64,000 bases of DNA from Burkholderiales bacterium RIFCSPHIGHO2_12_FULL_63_20 (GCA_001770775.1 MESA01000028.1:1-64000); one strand, 5' to 3'; counted from the first letter of the stretch, positions 31,173 to 41,553 are shown. Translations and numbers: made by a program. Notes: a model not told the origin generated them from the letters alone.

Positions 31173-32468
31173 TTAGCCCGCTGCTGCCACAGGGGTGGGG
31201 GAGAGCGCCCGGCCGCAGGCCACGCCGCTGGCCCAGGCCCACTGAAAGTTGTAGCCCCCCAGCCAGCCGGTCACATCGACCACCTCGCCAATAAAGTACA
31301 GGCCCGGCACTTTTTTGCTTTCCATGCTTTGGGAGCTGAGCTCGCGGGTGTCGACGCCCCCGGCGGTGACCTCGGCCTTGGCGTAGCCCTCGGTGCCGTT
31401 GGGCACGATGGACCAGGCATTGGCCGATTGGCCCAGCGCGTCGAGATCCTTGTCCTTGAGTTCGGCCAGGGCTGCGTCCGGGCGCAGGGACGGCGAGATG
31501 CGAACGGCCTGCTCGGCCAGCCAGGTTTGCGCCAGGCGCTGCGGCACGGCCTCACCCAGGGCGCGGGCCCATTCTGTGGAGAGTTGCTTGCGCGAGCCCG
31601 TCTTGGCCTGCTTGAGGCTGCCTGCGAGGTCGCGCTGCGGGGTCAGGTTCAGGGTGAGCGCCTGACCGGGCTGCCAGTAGCTGGAAATTTGCAGGATGGC
31701 CGGGCCGCTGAGGCCCCGGTGGGTGAACAGCAGGTCTTCCAGAAACAGCGCCGCGTTGCCCTTGGGGCGCTTGCCTTTGGCGTTGGGCGCCGCAGGGGTG
31801 CTGACTTCCACCTCCAGTGAGATGCCGGCCATGGGCACGAACGGGGCCCAGGTGTCGGCGGCAAAGGTCAGGGGTACGAGGGCGGGGCGAAGGGGCACGA
31901 TCTGGTGGCCCAGTTGGGCGGCCAGCTTTTGCCCGAAGTCGGTCGCGCCGATCTTGGGGATCGCGAGCCCACCGGTGGCGATCACGACCTGGTGGGCGCG
32001 GATGGGGCCGCGATCGGAGTCGATTTCAAAGCGCACGGCGTCGGAGTCGGCGGCGCCCAGGGGACGGACAGCCTGCACAGCGCAGGGCTGCCAGCGGGTG
32101 ACGTGGCCGGCGTCGCACTCGCGCAGCAGCATCTGGATGATGTCGTTGGCGCTGTGGTCGCAAAACAGCTGGCCGCGGTGCTTTTCGTGCCAGGCAATGC
32201 CGTGGCGCTCGACCAGGCGCAGGAAGTCTTGCGGGGTGAAGCCGGCCAGGGCGGAGCGGCAGAAGTGCGGGTTCTCGCTGAGAAAGTTGGCGGGCGTGAC
32301 CTCACGGTTGGTGAAGTTGCAGCGCCCGCCCCCGGAGATGCGGATTTTTTCGGCGACTTTGGGGGCGTGGTCCAGCAGCAGCACCTTCAGGCCACGTTGG
32401 CCTGCGACAGCTGCACACATCAGACCGGCTGCGCCTGCGCCGATCACCACCACATCGTAAGAAGACAT
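31173..32468 (-). CDS. HI0933/YhiN-family FAD-dependent oxidoreductase
   Basis: YDVVVIGAGAAGLMCAAVAGQRGLKVLLLDHAPKVAEKIRISGGGRCNFTN...WLGGYNFQWAWASG. Confidence 0.9.
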   Translation of the reverse strand: MSSYDVVVIGAGAAGLMCAAVAGQRGLKVLLLDHAPKVAEKIRISGGGRCNFTNREVTPANFLSENPHFCRSALAGFTPQDFLRLVERHGIAWHEKHRGQLFCDHSANDIIQMLLRECDAGHVTRWQPCAVQAVRPLGAADSDAVRFEIDSDRGPIRAHQVVIATGGLAIPKIGATDFGQKLAAQLGHQIVPLRPALVPLTFAADTWAPFVPMAGISLEVEVSTPAAPNAKGKRPKGNAALFLEDLLFTHRGLSGPAILQISSYWQPGQALTLNLTPQRDLAGSLKQAKTGSRKQLSTEWARALGEAVPQRLAQTWLAEQAVRISPSLRPDAALAELKDKDLDALGQSANAWSIVPNGTEGYAKAEVTAGGVDTRELSSQSMESKKVPGLYFIGEVVDVTGWLGGYNFQWAWASGVACGRALSPTPVAAAG

Positions 32469-32509
32469 GCCGCGATTGTCGCCGCTGAGAGCAGGCTACC
32501 GCGCTTGCA

Positions 32510-33733
32510 TCAGAAGTTGCTGTGACCGAGCGTCTGACTGGGGGCAAACACGGGCATGCCGTCGTCGTCTTCGGCCGAGACGAAGCGGGAGTCACCCTGG
32601 CTGCGTGCTTCATCCAGGGCCAGCAGGGCGCGGCGGATGGCGTCGGTCAGCTTTTCGTCGGGTTGCACCTGCACCACCCCAAAACTCAGACTCAGGGGCT
32701 GTTGTTGCAGGGCTTGGCGGCTGCGTTCAACGTGGCGGACCATGCGCTGTGCCACGTGCAACGCATCTTTGACGGTGGTGTCGGTCAGCAGGGCCACGAA
32801 TTCGTCGCCACCGAGTCGGCCCATCAGGTCGCGGGTGCGCAGCAGGCGTCGGGCACTGCCGGCCACCAGCTTGAGGGCCTCATCGCCAGCAGCGTGGCCG
32901 TGTTTCTCGTTGATGGTTTTGAAATGGTCAATGTCAAACAGCATCAAGGCGGCTGAACCCGGAGTGCTCAGCCGCAGGGCCTGGGTACCCATTTCGGTGA
33001 AGTGCCGGCGGTTTGGCAACTGCGTGAGCATGTCGAAGTCGGCCATGACGCGCAGTTGCCGGTGGGACTCACGCAGGTCGTGTTCGGTGCGCTCATAGGT
33101 GAGCAGCAGGCAGATGTAGACCGAGAAAATGACGCCGGCCACCAGCGCCACGAGCACGGCCGGTTGCTGGACGTGGTCAGGGGTGGTGACGGGTGCCCCC
33201 CAGCTGCTCAGTCCCGACACAAGGCGAGGGACCTGGATCAGGGCGGCGGACACCAGGTACAGCAGCAGGGCCTTGAGATAAGGGCTTTGACGCCAGTCGC
33301 GGATGGCGTGGATCTGCCAGCCGGCATACACAAAGAAGCCGATGCTCACGAAACTGAAGCTCGCTACGCGTGCGCCAAGATCGTCGGGCAGGTTGTGATC
33401 GAGGGTGAGCAAGGCCCAAAACCCCAGCGCCAACAGGGCCGCGTCCATCCAGTGCGGGGTGCGGAAATTGGTGCGGGCGTAGAACTGCCGCATGCCGGTC
33501 AGCATGGTCATGGGCCATTGCAGCCACAACAGGACTGACAAGGCGGGCAGCCAGGGATGGGCCTCTCGCAGCAGCAGGCACACAGCGCTGAGCAGGGTCA
33601 GGCCTTGGGCGGCGGTCCACCACCAGTAGCCGCGGTAGGTGCGCTGGGTCAGGCCGACCAGGGTCATGATGACGGTGGTGGTCAGGAGCACCACGCAAAC
33701 CACCAAGGCGAGGGTCGGGAGATGAAGCGACAT
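32510..33733 (-). CDS. Membrane-bound GGDEF diguanylate cyclase
   Basis: Several TM helices then DMLTQLPNRRHFTEMG...DIDHFKTINEKHGHAAGDEAL...MGRLGGDEFVALL. Confidence 0.9.
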   Translation of the reverse strand: MSLHLPTLALVVCVVLLTTTVIMTLVGLTQRTYRGYWWWTAAQGLTLLSAVCLLLREAHPWLPALSVLLWLQWPMTMLTGMRQFYARTNFRTPHWMDAALLALGFWALLTLDHNLPDDLGARVASFSFVSIGFFVYAGWQIHAIRDWRQSPYLKALLLYLVSAALIQVPRLVSGLSSWGAPVTTPDHVQQPAVLVALVAGVIFSVYICLLLTYERTEHDLRESHRQLRVMADFDMLTQLPNRRHFTEMGTQALRLSTPGSAALMLFDIDHFKTINEKHGHAAGDEALKLVAGSARRLLRTRDLMGRLGGDEFVALLTDTTVKDALHVAQRMVRHVERSRQALQQQPLSLSFGVVQVQPDEKLTDAIRRALLALDEARSQGDSRFVSAEDDDGMPVFAPSQTLGHSNF

Positions 33734-33905
33734 CGAAGCGGGTGTGAGGCGGTTGGCGTGGGGCGGGCGACTTCAGGGTGTGTTGATCTCGGCCACAATG
33801 GCCAAGCCTCAGCTCTGCGGCCTAGCTTGCAGAGCATTGTGCGCCCCACTGGAGGGGTGCGACACCCCACTTCCTGGGGTGCGAAACTTTGTGGAGTGTT
33901 GAGTC

Positions 33906-34724
33906 ATGGCCATGGATGTGGTGGATTTCGAGATCAAGGGTGCCGAAATGCAGTTCGTAGAGGTCGAACTCGACCCCGGCGAAGCGGCCATCGGCGAGGC
34001 TGGCAGCATGATGTTCATGGAGGCCGGCGTCGAGATGGACACGGTTTTCGGTGATGGCTCGGCGCAGCAGAGCGGCGGCCTGTTCGGCAAATTGCTGGGT
34101 GCCGGCAAGCGCTTGATCACCGGCGAGAGCCTGTTCACGACTGTCTATACCAACCAGTCCAGTGCCAAAAAACGGGTGGCCTTTGGCGCACCGTATCCGG
34201 GCAAGATCCTGCCGATGGACCTGCGCCAACTGGGCGGCACCCTGATCTGTCAAAAGGACTCTTTTCTGTGCGCCGCGCGCGGGGTGTCCTTGGGCATTGC
34301 CTTGCAGCGCAAGCTGGGGGCGGGCTTTTTCGGGGGTGAAGGCTTCATCATGCAGAAGCTGGAAGGCGACGGCATGGCGTTCGTGCACGCGGGCGGCACA
34401 GTGGTGCGACGCGATCTGCAACCTGGCGAGACCTTGTACATCGACACGGGCTGTGTGGTGGCCTACACGCAAGGCGTGGATTTCGACATCCAGTACGTGG
34501 GCAAGATCAAGACGGCTTTGTTCGGCGGAGAGGGCATCTTCCTTGCGCGCGTGACGGGGCCCGGACAGGTGTGGCTGCAAAGCCTGCCCTTCTCGCGCCT
34601 TGCTTCGCGCATCTTTGCCGCGGCACCCCAGGCCGGGGGACGTGGCCGTGATGAGGGCTCCTTGTTGACTGGCGTGGCGGGCGGCTCCTTGCTGGGTGGT
34701 CTGCTGGGCGGGGACGAGGAGTGA
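33906..34724 (+). CDS. AIM24/TIGR00266-family protein
   Basis: VEVELDPGEAAIGEAGSMMFMEAGVEMDTVFGDGS...GPGQVWLQSLPFSRLASRI. Confidence 0.8.
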   Translation: MAMDVVDFEIKGAEMQFVEVELDPGEAAIGEAGSMMFMEAGVEMDTVFGDGSAQQSGGLFGKLLGAGKRLITGESLFTTVYTNQSSAKKRVAFGAPYPGKILPMDLRQLGGTLICQKDSFLCAARGVSLGIALQRKLGAGFFGGEGFIMQKLEGDGMAFVHAGGTVVRRDLQPGETLYIDTGCVVAYTQGVDFDIQYVGKIKTALFGGEGIFLARVTGPGQVWLQSLPFSRLASRIFAAAPQAGGRGRDEGSLLTGVAGGSLLGGLLGGDEE

Positions 34725-35587
34725 GCGGGAACGTGCCACCGCTGGGCCGCATGCTGGACGCAGGCTGGCGCGCGCTGGTCTATTGCCTGAGGCCGCAGGT
34801 GATCTGGCTGTCGTTCTTGCCCTTGCTCCTGGCGGCGGCGGTGCTGGGCAGCCTGGCCTGGTGGGGTTGGAGCGACGGCGTCGCCTGGGTGCGAGCCATG
34901 CTGGATGGCTGGTCGGTCAGCCAGCACGTGCTCTCGGCCCTGGACAGCTGGGGCTTGCCGCAATTGCGCATGGCGGTGGCCCCGTTGGTGTTGGTGTTGG
35001 TTGTGATTCCACTGGTGGTGGTGATGTGCCTGCTGCTGGTGGCGGCCTTGATGACGCCGGCCCTTGTCAAGCTGGTGGTGCACCGGCGTTTTCCGGCGCT
35101 GCAGTCGCGCCACCAGGCCTCGGTGTGGCAAAGCCTGTGGTGGTCGTTGCACGCCACGGTGCTGGCGCTGCTGGCCCTGATGGTGAGCCTGCCTCTGTGG
35201 CTGGTGCCCCCGCTGGCGGTGGTGCTGCCGCCTTTGATCTGGGGCTGGTTGACCTACCGCGTGCTGGTGTTCGACACCCTGGCAGATTGGGCCACCCCGC
35301 AGGAGCGGGAGCACCTGCTGCGCACGCACCGCCCGGCCTTGTTGACCATGGGCGTGATCGCGGGCTACCTGGGGGCAGCCCCGGCCGCGCTGTGGGCCCT
35401 GGGTGTGCTGGCGCTGGCCCTGGCGCCCTTCATTTTGTTGTTGTCGGTGTGGATCTACACGCTGGTGTTTGCGTTCGCTGCGCTGTGGTTTGCGCATTTC
35501 CTGTTGCCGGCACTGAGCGCGTTGCGTTCTGAATCTTCTTCTCCTGAACCTCTGGCGCCGCTTCTCGCGGCAGGTGAACCTTCATGA
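34721..35587 (+). CDS. EI24-domain membrane protein
   Basis: Multi-TM protein, ALVYCLRPQVIWLSFLPLLLAAAVLG; overlaps the preceding stop. Confidence 0.7.
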   Translation: MSGNVPPLGRMLDAGWRALVYCLRPQVIWLSFLPLLLAAAVLGSLAWWGWSDGVAWVRAMLDGWSVSQHVLSALDSWGLPQLRMAVAPLVLVLVVIPLVVVMCLLLVAALMTPALVKLVVHRRFPALQSRHQASVWQSLWWSLHATVLALLALMVSLPLWLVPPLAVVLPPLIWGWLTYRVLVFDTLADWATPQEREHLLRTHRPALLTMGVIAGYLGAAPAALWALGVLALALAPFILLLSVWIYTLVFAFAALWFAHFLLPALSALRSESSSPEPLAPLLAAGEPS

Positions 35588-36378
35588 TCGGACTCATCAT
35601 CATTGGCGACGAAATCCTCAGTGGACGTCGCCAAGACAAGCATCTGAGCAAAGCCATCGAGTTGCTCGGCGAGCGCGGCATGGCGCTGTCGTGGGCGCGT
35701 TACGTGGGCGATGATCCCGAGCGGATCACGGCCGACCTGCGTCATGCTTTGGACAGCGGCGATGTGGTGTTCTCGTTTGGGGGCATCGGCGCCACGCCGG
35801 ACGACCACACGCGCGCCTGTGCGGGCCGTGCCATCGGGCGCTCCCTGGCGCTGCATCCGCAGGCGCGGGAACTCATCTTGCAGCGCAGCCAGGAGATGGC
35901 CGACGAGGCCGGGCAGGCATTTGATCCGTCCGCGCCTGACAGCCTGCGCCGCCTTCAGATGGGTTTTTTCCCGGAGGGCGCGGCCATCATTCCCAATCCG
36001 TACAACAAAATCCCAGGTTTTACGCTGGAAGGCCGTGTGCATTTCCTGCCCGGTTTTCCCGTGATGGCCTGGCCCATGATGGCCTGGGCTTTGGACCATT
36101 TGCACCGAGACCTTCATGGCAAGTCTCAGACTCGGGAGAAGGCCGTCGTCGTGTACGGCGCCATCGAGTCTTTGCTGACGCCGTTGATGATCTCGATCGA
36201 GGATCGCTTCGCGCCGGTCAAGGTGTTCAGCCTCCCCAGCGTCGACCATCCTGTGCATGGTCGACACATTGAGTTGGGGGTGAAGGGCGCCCCTGAATTG
36301 GTGGATGCCGCATTTGAGGCGTTGCAACAAGGCTTGTCCCAGTTTGGTGCGTCAGTGGGCCCCATATCGGTGCGTTGA
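35584..36378 (+). CDS. Molybdopterin-binding domain protein (MoaB/CinA N-terminal-like)
   Basis: IGLIIIGDEILSGRRQDKHLSKAIELLGERGMALSWARYVGDDPERI...VVFSFGGIGATPDDHTRACAGRAIG. Confidence 0.82.
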   Translation: MIGLIIIGDEILSGRRQDKHLSKAIELLGERGMALSWARYVGDDPERITADLRHALDSGDVVFSFGGIGATPDDHTRACAGRAIGRSLALHPQARELILQRSQEMADEAGQAFDPSAPDSLRRLQMGFFPEGAAIIPNPYNKIPGFTLEGRVHFLPGFPVMAWPMMAWALDHLHRDLHGKSQTREKAVVVYGAIESLLTPLMISIEDRFAPVKVFSLPSVDHPVHGRHIELGVKGAPELVDAAFEALQQGLSQFGASVGPISVR

Positions 36379-36396
36379 CGGCTGGCGCTTGTGTTT

Positions 36397-36413
36397 TGCA
36401 CTGTTATGGTGCG
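36397..36413. promoter_or_regulatory. Candidate NtrC enhancer site upstream of glnA
   Basis: TGCACTGTTATGGTGC, matching the dyad TGCAC(N5-6)GGTGC(A). Confidence 0.65.
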
Positions 36414-36553
36414 ATGCGTGGTTGCGCCAGAGGCAGGTGTGGTCAACCAAGGTGACGCCGTGTACATTCATCCCCTGTTTCAGTGCGCATGCGCCCGGTG
36501 GGCGGCGCCTGACCCTGCGTTTGCCTGCGTGATCAGTCTGTGTTTGCGATGAT

Positions 36554-36569
36554 GGGCACGCTTTCTGCT
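36554..36569 (+). promoter_or_regulatory. Candidate sigma54 promoter of glnA
   Basis: GGGCACGCTTTCTGCT, GG-N10-GC spacing, close to TGGCACG-N4-TTGCW. Confidence 0.65.
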
Positions 36570-36653
36570 AGTAAACTGAGCGCTGTTTCCGGACCCCTTG
36601 AAACAGCTTCAAATTTCTCGCTTTTACATTCAGCCTCTGGCTAGGAGCATCTG

Positions 36654-38072
36654 ATGGCCAACAAGACCGTCGCCGACGTGATGAAGATGGTGAAAGACAA
36701 CGAAGTCAAGTTCGTTGATTTCCGTTTCACCGATACCCGCGGCAAAGAGCACCACACCACGGTGCCCGTTTCTCACTTTGACGAAGACAAGTTCGAATCG
36801 GGTCACGCCTTTGACGGTTCGTCGATTGCCGGTTGGAAGGGCATCGAAGCCTCCGACATGCTGTTGATGCCGGACCCAAGCACCGCCAACATCGACCCGT
36901 TCTTTGAAGAGCCGACCCTGCTGCTGACATGCGACGTGATCGATCCGCATGACGGCAAGCCTTACGAGCGCGATCCTCGCTCGCTGGCCAAGCGCGCTGA
37001 AGCCTATCTGAAGGCTTCGGGCCTGGGCGACACAGCATTCTTCGGCCCTGAGCCTGAATTCTTCGTGTTCGACTCGATCCGCTGGGGCAACGAAATGTCC
37101 GGCAGCTTCTTCAAGATCGAATCTGAAGAAGGCGCCTGGAACACCGGCACCAGCTACGAGCACGGCAACAACGGCTACCGTCCGACCGTCAAGGGTGGCT
37201 ATTTCCCCGTGCCTCCCGTTGACTCCGGTCACGACATGCGCTCGGAAATGTGCCTGATTCTGGAAAGCCTGGGCATTCCCGTTGAAGTGCACCACCACGA
37301 AGTGGCCAACGCTGGTCAGATGGAAATCGGTACGCGTTTCAGCACGCTGACCGAGCGCGCTGACTGGCTGCAGCTGCAAAAGTACGTGATCGTGAACGTG
37401 GCCAATGCCTATGGCAAGACCGCCACTTTCATGCCCAAGCCCATCGTCGGTGACAACGGCTCTGGCATGCACGTGCACCAGTCCATCTGGAAGGACGGCA
37501 AGAACCTGTTCGCTGGTGACGGCTATGCTGGCCTGAGCGAATTCGCGCTGTACTACATCGGCGGCATCATCAAGCACGCCCGTGCGCTGAATGCCATCAC
37601 CAACCCGGGTACGAACTCGTACAAGCGTCTGGTGCCTGGTTTCGAAGCCCCGGTGAAGCTGGCTTACTCGGCCAAGAACCGCTCGGCATCGATCCGTATT
37701 CCTTACGTGGCCAACCCGAAGGGCCGTCGCATCGAAGCGCGTTTCCCCGATCCTTCTGCCAACCCTTACCTGGCTTTCGCAGCCCTGATGATGGCCGGTC
37801 TGGATGGCGTGGAAAACAAGATCCATCCTGGCGAAGCCGCCACGAAGGATCTGTATCACCTGCCGCCCGAAGAGGACGCACTGGTGCCGACCGTCTGCCA
37901 CAGCCTGGATCAGGCTCTGGAATACCTGGACAAGGACCGCGCGTTCCTGACCAAGGGTGGCGTGTTCACCAATGAGTACATCGATGCCTATATCGAGTTG
38001 AAGATGCAGGAAGTCACGCGTTTCCGCATGGCCACCCATCCGGTCGAGTTCGACATGTACTACAGCCTGTGA
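36654..38072 (+). CDS. glnA: Glutamine synthetase type I
   Basis: [21 protein letters not shown]...[25 protein letters not shown]...[15 protein letters not shown]. Confidence 0.97.
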   Translation: MANKTVADVMKMVKDNEVKFVDFRFTDTRGKEHHTTVPVSHFDEDKFESGHAFDGSSIAGWKGIEASDMLLMPDPSTANIDPFFEEPTLLLTCDVIDPHDGKPYERDPRSLAKRAEAYLKASGLGDTAFFGPEPEFFVFDSIRWGNEMSGSFFKIESEEGAWNTGTSYEHGNNGYRPTVKGGYFPVPPVDSGHDMRSEMCLILESLGIPVEVHHHEVANAGQMEIGTRFSTLTERADWLQLQKYVIVNVANAYGKTATFMPKPIVGDNGSGMHVHQSIWKDGKNLFAGDGYAGLSEFALYYIGGIIKHARALNAITNPGTNSYKRLVPGFEAPVKLAYSAKNRSASIRIPYVANPKGRRIEARFPDPSANPYLAFAALMMAGLDGVENKIHPGEAATKDLYHLPPEEDALVPTVCHSLDQALEYLDKDRAFLTKGGVFTNEYIDAYIELKMQEVTRFRMATHPVEFDMYYSL

Positions 38073-38110
38073 TCCTTCGGGATTGGGCCTGGGAGTGACA
38101 TCCCGATACA

Positions 38111-38137
38111 AAAGGGCGGCGTGAGCCGCCCTTTTTT
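38111..38137 (+). terminator. Intrinsic terminator after glnA
   Basis: AAAGGGCGGC-GTGA-GCCGCCCTTTTTT. Confidence 0.85.
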
Positions 38138-38218
38138 CTTGGCTCTGGCGAACACGCTGGCGGAACCGCTGGGGCATACTGGGATCGCACCTCAGGCTCA
38201 GCATTTCAGAATCAGGAC

Positions 38219-38764
38219 ATGACGCATTTCACCTTGTCACCTTCGCCCGATTTTTCACGGCTGTGGCGCCCCGTCGCCTGCCTGGCATTGGCGTTGGCGC
38301 CGGTGGGCGGCGTGGCATACGCTCAGGTCTACCGTTGCCCGGGTAATTTGTACACCGATGCGCTGTCTTCGAAAGAGGCCGCGGCCAAGGGTTGCAAGAC
38401 GCTGGATGGTGCGCCGATCACGGTGATTCAGTCGATGACGCCGCGGGCGTCTTCCACCAGCAACCGCGGTACCGGAACGTCGGCATCAAGCAGTTCGCCC
38501 GAGAACAAGGTGGCATCCGAAGAGCAGAAGGCGCGTGACACCGATGCACGCCGCATTCTCGAGGCCGAGCTCCGCAAGGAAGAGGCTGCGCTGGAGTCGC
38601 TCAAGAAGGACTACAACAACGGGCAGCCCGAGCGCCGTGGCGACGAGCGCAATTATCAAAAGTATCTGGACCGCGTCAATGAAATGAAGGCTGCCTTGAC
38701 GCGCAAGGAAGCTGACGTGGCCTCTTTGCGTCGAGAACTGAGCAAGTTCGGCGGCGCGAAGTAA
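38219..38764 (+). CDS. DUF4124-like periplasmic protein with coiled coil
   Basis: Signal peptide; AQVYRCPGNLYTDALSSKEAAAKGCKTLDG; charged helical C-terminus. Confidence 0.65.
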   Translation: MTHFTLSPSPDFSRLWRPVACLALALAPVGGVAYAQVYRCPGNLYTDALSSKEAAAKGCKTLDGAPITVIQSMTPRASSTSNRGTGTSASSSSPENKVASEEQKARDTDARRILEAELRKEEAALESLKKDYNNGQPERRGDERNYQKYLDRVNEMKAALTRKEADVASLRRELSKFGGAK

Positions 38765-38784
38765 CGCATCCATTGGACCCCGGG

Positions 38785-39906
38785 ATGGAGAGATCCCTGA
38801 GAACGAGCGACCCACAGCGGCATGGGCTGGCACAACACAGCCTGCCGGCCCATCTGGAAACCCTGGATCACCTGGCCACCATGGTGTCGGTGGTGACGCC
38901 AGACGGGCTGTGCCTGTTTGCCAACACGGCCTTCGAAGAGGCTCTGGGCCTGTCCAGGCGTGCCATGCTGGGCATGTCGATGTTCGACTGGCTGGTGGAC
39001 GCGAGCTTGTTGCGCGATGTTGTGGCCGCCGTGGCGCGCAACGACTACGCGACCAGCCGCCTGAACGCCGAGTTGAAGCGGCACCTGCATTTGCAGGTGG
39101 GCGAAGTCATGTCTGTGCAGGTCATTGCCACCCGGCTGGAGCATGGCGACCTGGTGCTGGTGGAGCTGGTCGAGGCCGAACAGCAGACACGCCAGGAGCG
39201 CGAGGAGCGCGTCCTGGATCAGGCGCGGGCCAACAAGGAGTTGATCCGCAACCTGGCCCATGAGATCAAGAATCCGCTCGGGGGCATCCGGGGGGCAGCT
39301 CAGTTGCTGCAGATGGAGCTGGAGTCGCGCTCGCTGACGGAGTACACGCAGGTCATCATCCATGAGGCTGATCGGCTGCAGTTGCTGGTGGATCGGCTGC
39401 TGGCGCCGCACCGGCGTCCGCATGTGGTGGGCGATGTGAACATCCACGAGGTGTGTGAGCGGGTGCGTTCGCTGATCCTGGCCGAGTTTCCCAGGGGCTT
39501 GCGCGTCTGGCGTGACTACGACACGTCCTTGCCTGAGTTCCGGGGCGACCGCGAGCAGTTGATACAGACCGTGTTGAACATTGCGCACAACGCGGCCCAG
39601 GCGCTCACTGAGCGGGTGGCGGCGGGGGATGCCTTGTTGACGCTGCGCACGCGGGTGGCGAGACGGGTGACGATCAACCGCCAGTTGCATCGCCTGGCAC
39701 TGGTCTTGCATATCGAAGATAACGGCCCGGGGATTCCGGAGTCCATCCGTGATCGCATTTTTTACCCGCTGGTGTCGGGGCGTGACGGGGGCTCTGGCCT
39801 GGGTCTGACTCTGGCTCAGACCTTCGTTCAACAGCATCAAGGCACCATCGAATGCGAAAGCGAGCCCGGACGCACGGTATTCAAGATTCTGATACCGCTG
39901 CCTTGA
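38785..39906 (+). CDS. glnL: Nitrogen regulation sensor histidine kinase NtrB
   Basis: PAS then RNLAHEIKNPLGGIRGAAQLLQMEL...DNGPGIPESIRDRIFYPLVSGRDGGSGLGLTLAQTFVQQHQG. Confidence 0.93.
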   Translation: MERSLRTSDPQRHGLAQHSLPAHLETLDHLATMVSVVTPDGLCLFANTAFEEALGLSRRAMLGMSMFDWLVDASLLRDVVAAVARNDYATSRLNAELKRHLHLQVGEVMSVQVIATRLEHGDLVLVELVEAEQQTRQEREERVLDQARANKELIRNLAHEIKNPLGGIRGAAQLLQMELESRSLTEYTQVIIHEADRLQLLVDRLLAPHRRPHVVGDVNIHEVCERVRSLILAEFPRGLRVWRDYDTSLPEFRGDREQLIQTVLNIAHNAAQALTERVAAGDALLTLRTRVARRVTINRQLHRLALVLHIEDNGPGIPESIRDRIFYPLVSGRDGGSGLGLTLAQTFVQQHQGTIECESEPGRTVFKILIPLP

Positions 39907-39957
39907 AGTCCGGTCTTGCGTTCCATGCGGTTCGGGATGCCCTAACCAGTCAGTAGC

Positions 39958-41553
39958 ATGAAACCCATCTGGATCGTTGACGACGACCAATCCATTCGCT
40001 TTGTGCTTGAGAAGGCACTGGCGCGCGAAGAACTCCCCGTTCGCAGTTTCACCAACCCCCGCGATGTGCTCCTGGCGCTGGAGGACGACGAGCCTCAGGT
40101 ACTGGTGTCGGACATCCGCATGCCGGGGGGCTCGGGCATTGATCTGCTGAGCAAGGTCAAGGAGCGTTTGCCCGGGCTGCCGGTCATCATCATGACGGCC
40201 TACTCCGATCTGGACAGCGCCGTGTCGGCCTTCCAGGGCGGGGCGTTCGAGTACCTGCCCAAGCCGTTCGACCTGCCCAAGGCGATCGAGCTGATTCGCC
40301 GCGCGGTGGACGAGAGCGTGCGGGAGGAAGTGATCGATGAGCGTGTCACCCAGATGCCCGAGATGCTGGGGCAGGCCCCGGCAATGCAGGATGTATTCCG
40401 GGCGATTGGCCGCTTGAGTCAGAGCAATGTGACGGTGATGATCACCGGCGAGTCGGGGTCGGGCAAGGAATTGGTAGCGCGGGCGTTGCATAAGCACAGT
40501 CCGCGGGGCAATGGCCCCTTTGTGGCGATCAACACTGCAGCCATCCCGAAGGATTTGCTGGAGTCGGAACTGTTCGGCCATGAGCGCGGCGCCTTCACGG
40601 GCGCGCAGACCATGCGTCGCGGGCGTTTCGAGCAGGCCGATGGGGGCACGCTGTTCCTCGACGAAATTGGGGACATGCCGTTCGATCTGCAGACCCGGTT
40701 GCTGCGGGTGCTCAGCGATGGGCAGTTCTACCGCGTGGGCGGGCACCATCCGATCAAGAGCAATGTGCGGGTGATTGCGGCCACGCACCAGAACCTGGAA
40801 GAGCGGGTGCGGCAGGGCGTGTTCCGCGAGGACTTGTTCCACCGTCTCAATGTGATTCGTCTGCGTCTGCCCGCGCTGCGCGAGCGCCGTGAGGACATCC
40901 CGACGCTGACGCGGTTTTTCCTGCAAAAGAGCGCCAAAGACCTGGGCGTGGAGGCCAAGCGCATTTCCGAGGCGGCGCTGGCCCGCTTGGCCGCGTTTGA
41001 CTTTCCGGGCAACGTGCGCCAACTGGAGAACGTCTGCCACTGGTTGACGGTGATGGCGCCCGCGCAGGTGATCGAGAGCAAGGATTTGCCTCCCGAGTTG
41101 CTGGACGGGGCAGCCGATTCGCTGGCGCCTTTGGCGCCCTTGAATGGCATGCCCTCGGCCTTGTCTAGTCCGATGGTCGCGGATGTTGCGGGCGGCGCTG
41201 TCGCGCCAGTGTCTCTGGGCGATGCCTTGTCCGGCGTGGCCGGCGTGCCCCTTGGCACGCCCGGTGGTGCATTCCAGGGCTTGCAAGATACAGGCGCCCC
41301 CCCGTCGCTGACCGAGGTGCTCGGCGTCCCGACCACACCGACCTGGTTGCGCGATCTGGAGCGTGACGCGCGTCAGCGCCTGGAGCTGGGACAGCCGGAT
41401 GTGTGGGATGTGTTGACCCGCCAGTTCGAGGCCTGCCTGATCCACACGGCACTGGAGTTGACGCGGGGCCGTCGCATCGAGGCCGCGCAGAAGTTGGGCA
41501 TTGGGCGCAACACCATCACCCGAAAGATCCAGGAACTGGGCATGGATGAGTGA
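39958..41553 (+). CDS. glnG: Nitrogen regulation response regulator NtrC
   Basis: IWIVDDDQSIRFVLEKAL; MITGESGSGKELVARALHKHSPR; ESELFGHERGAFTGA; Fis-type HTH at the C-terminus. Confidence 0.95.
   Translation: MKPIWIVDDDQSIRFVLEKALAREELPVRSFTNPRDVLLALEDDEPQVLVSDIRMPGGSGIDLLSKVKERLPGLPVIIMTAYSDLDSAVSAFQGGAFEYLPKPFDLPKAIELIRRAVDESVREEVIDERVTQMPEMLGQAPAMQDVFRAIGRLSQSNVTVMITGESGSGKELVARALHKHSPRGNGPFVAINTAAIPKDLLESELFGHERGAFTGAQTMRRGRFEQADGGTLFLDEIGDMPFDLQTRLLRVLSDGQFYRVGGHHPIKSNVRVIAATHQNLEERVRQGVFREDLFHRLNVIRLRLPALRERREDIPTLTRFFLQKSAKDLGVEAKRISEAALARLAAFDFPGNVRQLENVCHWLTVMAPAQVIESKDLPPELLDGAADSLAPLAPLNGMPSALSSPMVADVAGGAVAPVSLGDALSGVAGVPLGTPGGAFQGLQDTGAPPSLTEVLGVPTTPTWLRDLERDARQRLELGQPDVWDVLTRQFEACLIHTALELTRGRRIEAAQKLGIGRNTITRKIQELGMDE

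Noticed and set aside
38656-41445. 929-aa minus-strand ORF antisense to glnL and glnG
   Set aside because: His/Gln/Arg-rich shadow translation with no recognisable domain; the + strand encodes clear NtrB and NtrC. Long antisense ORFs are common in high-GC, codon-biased genes.
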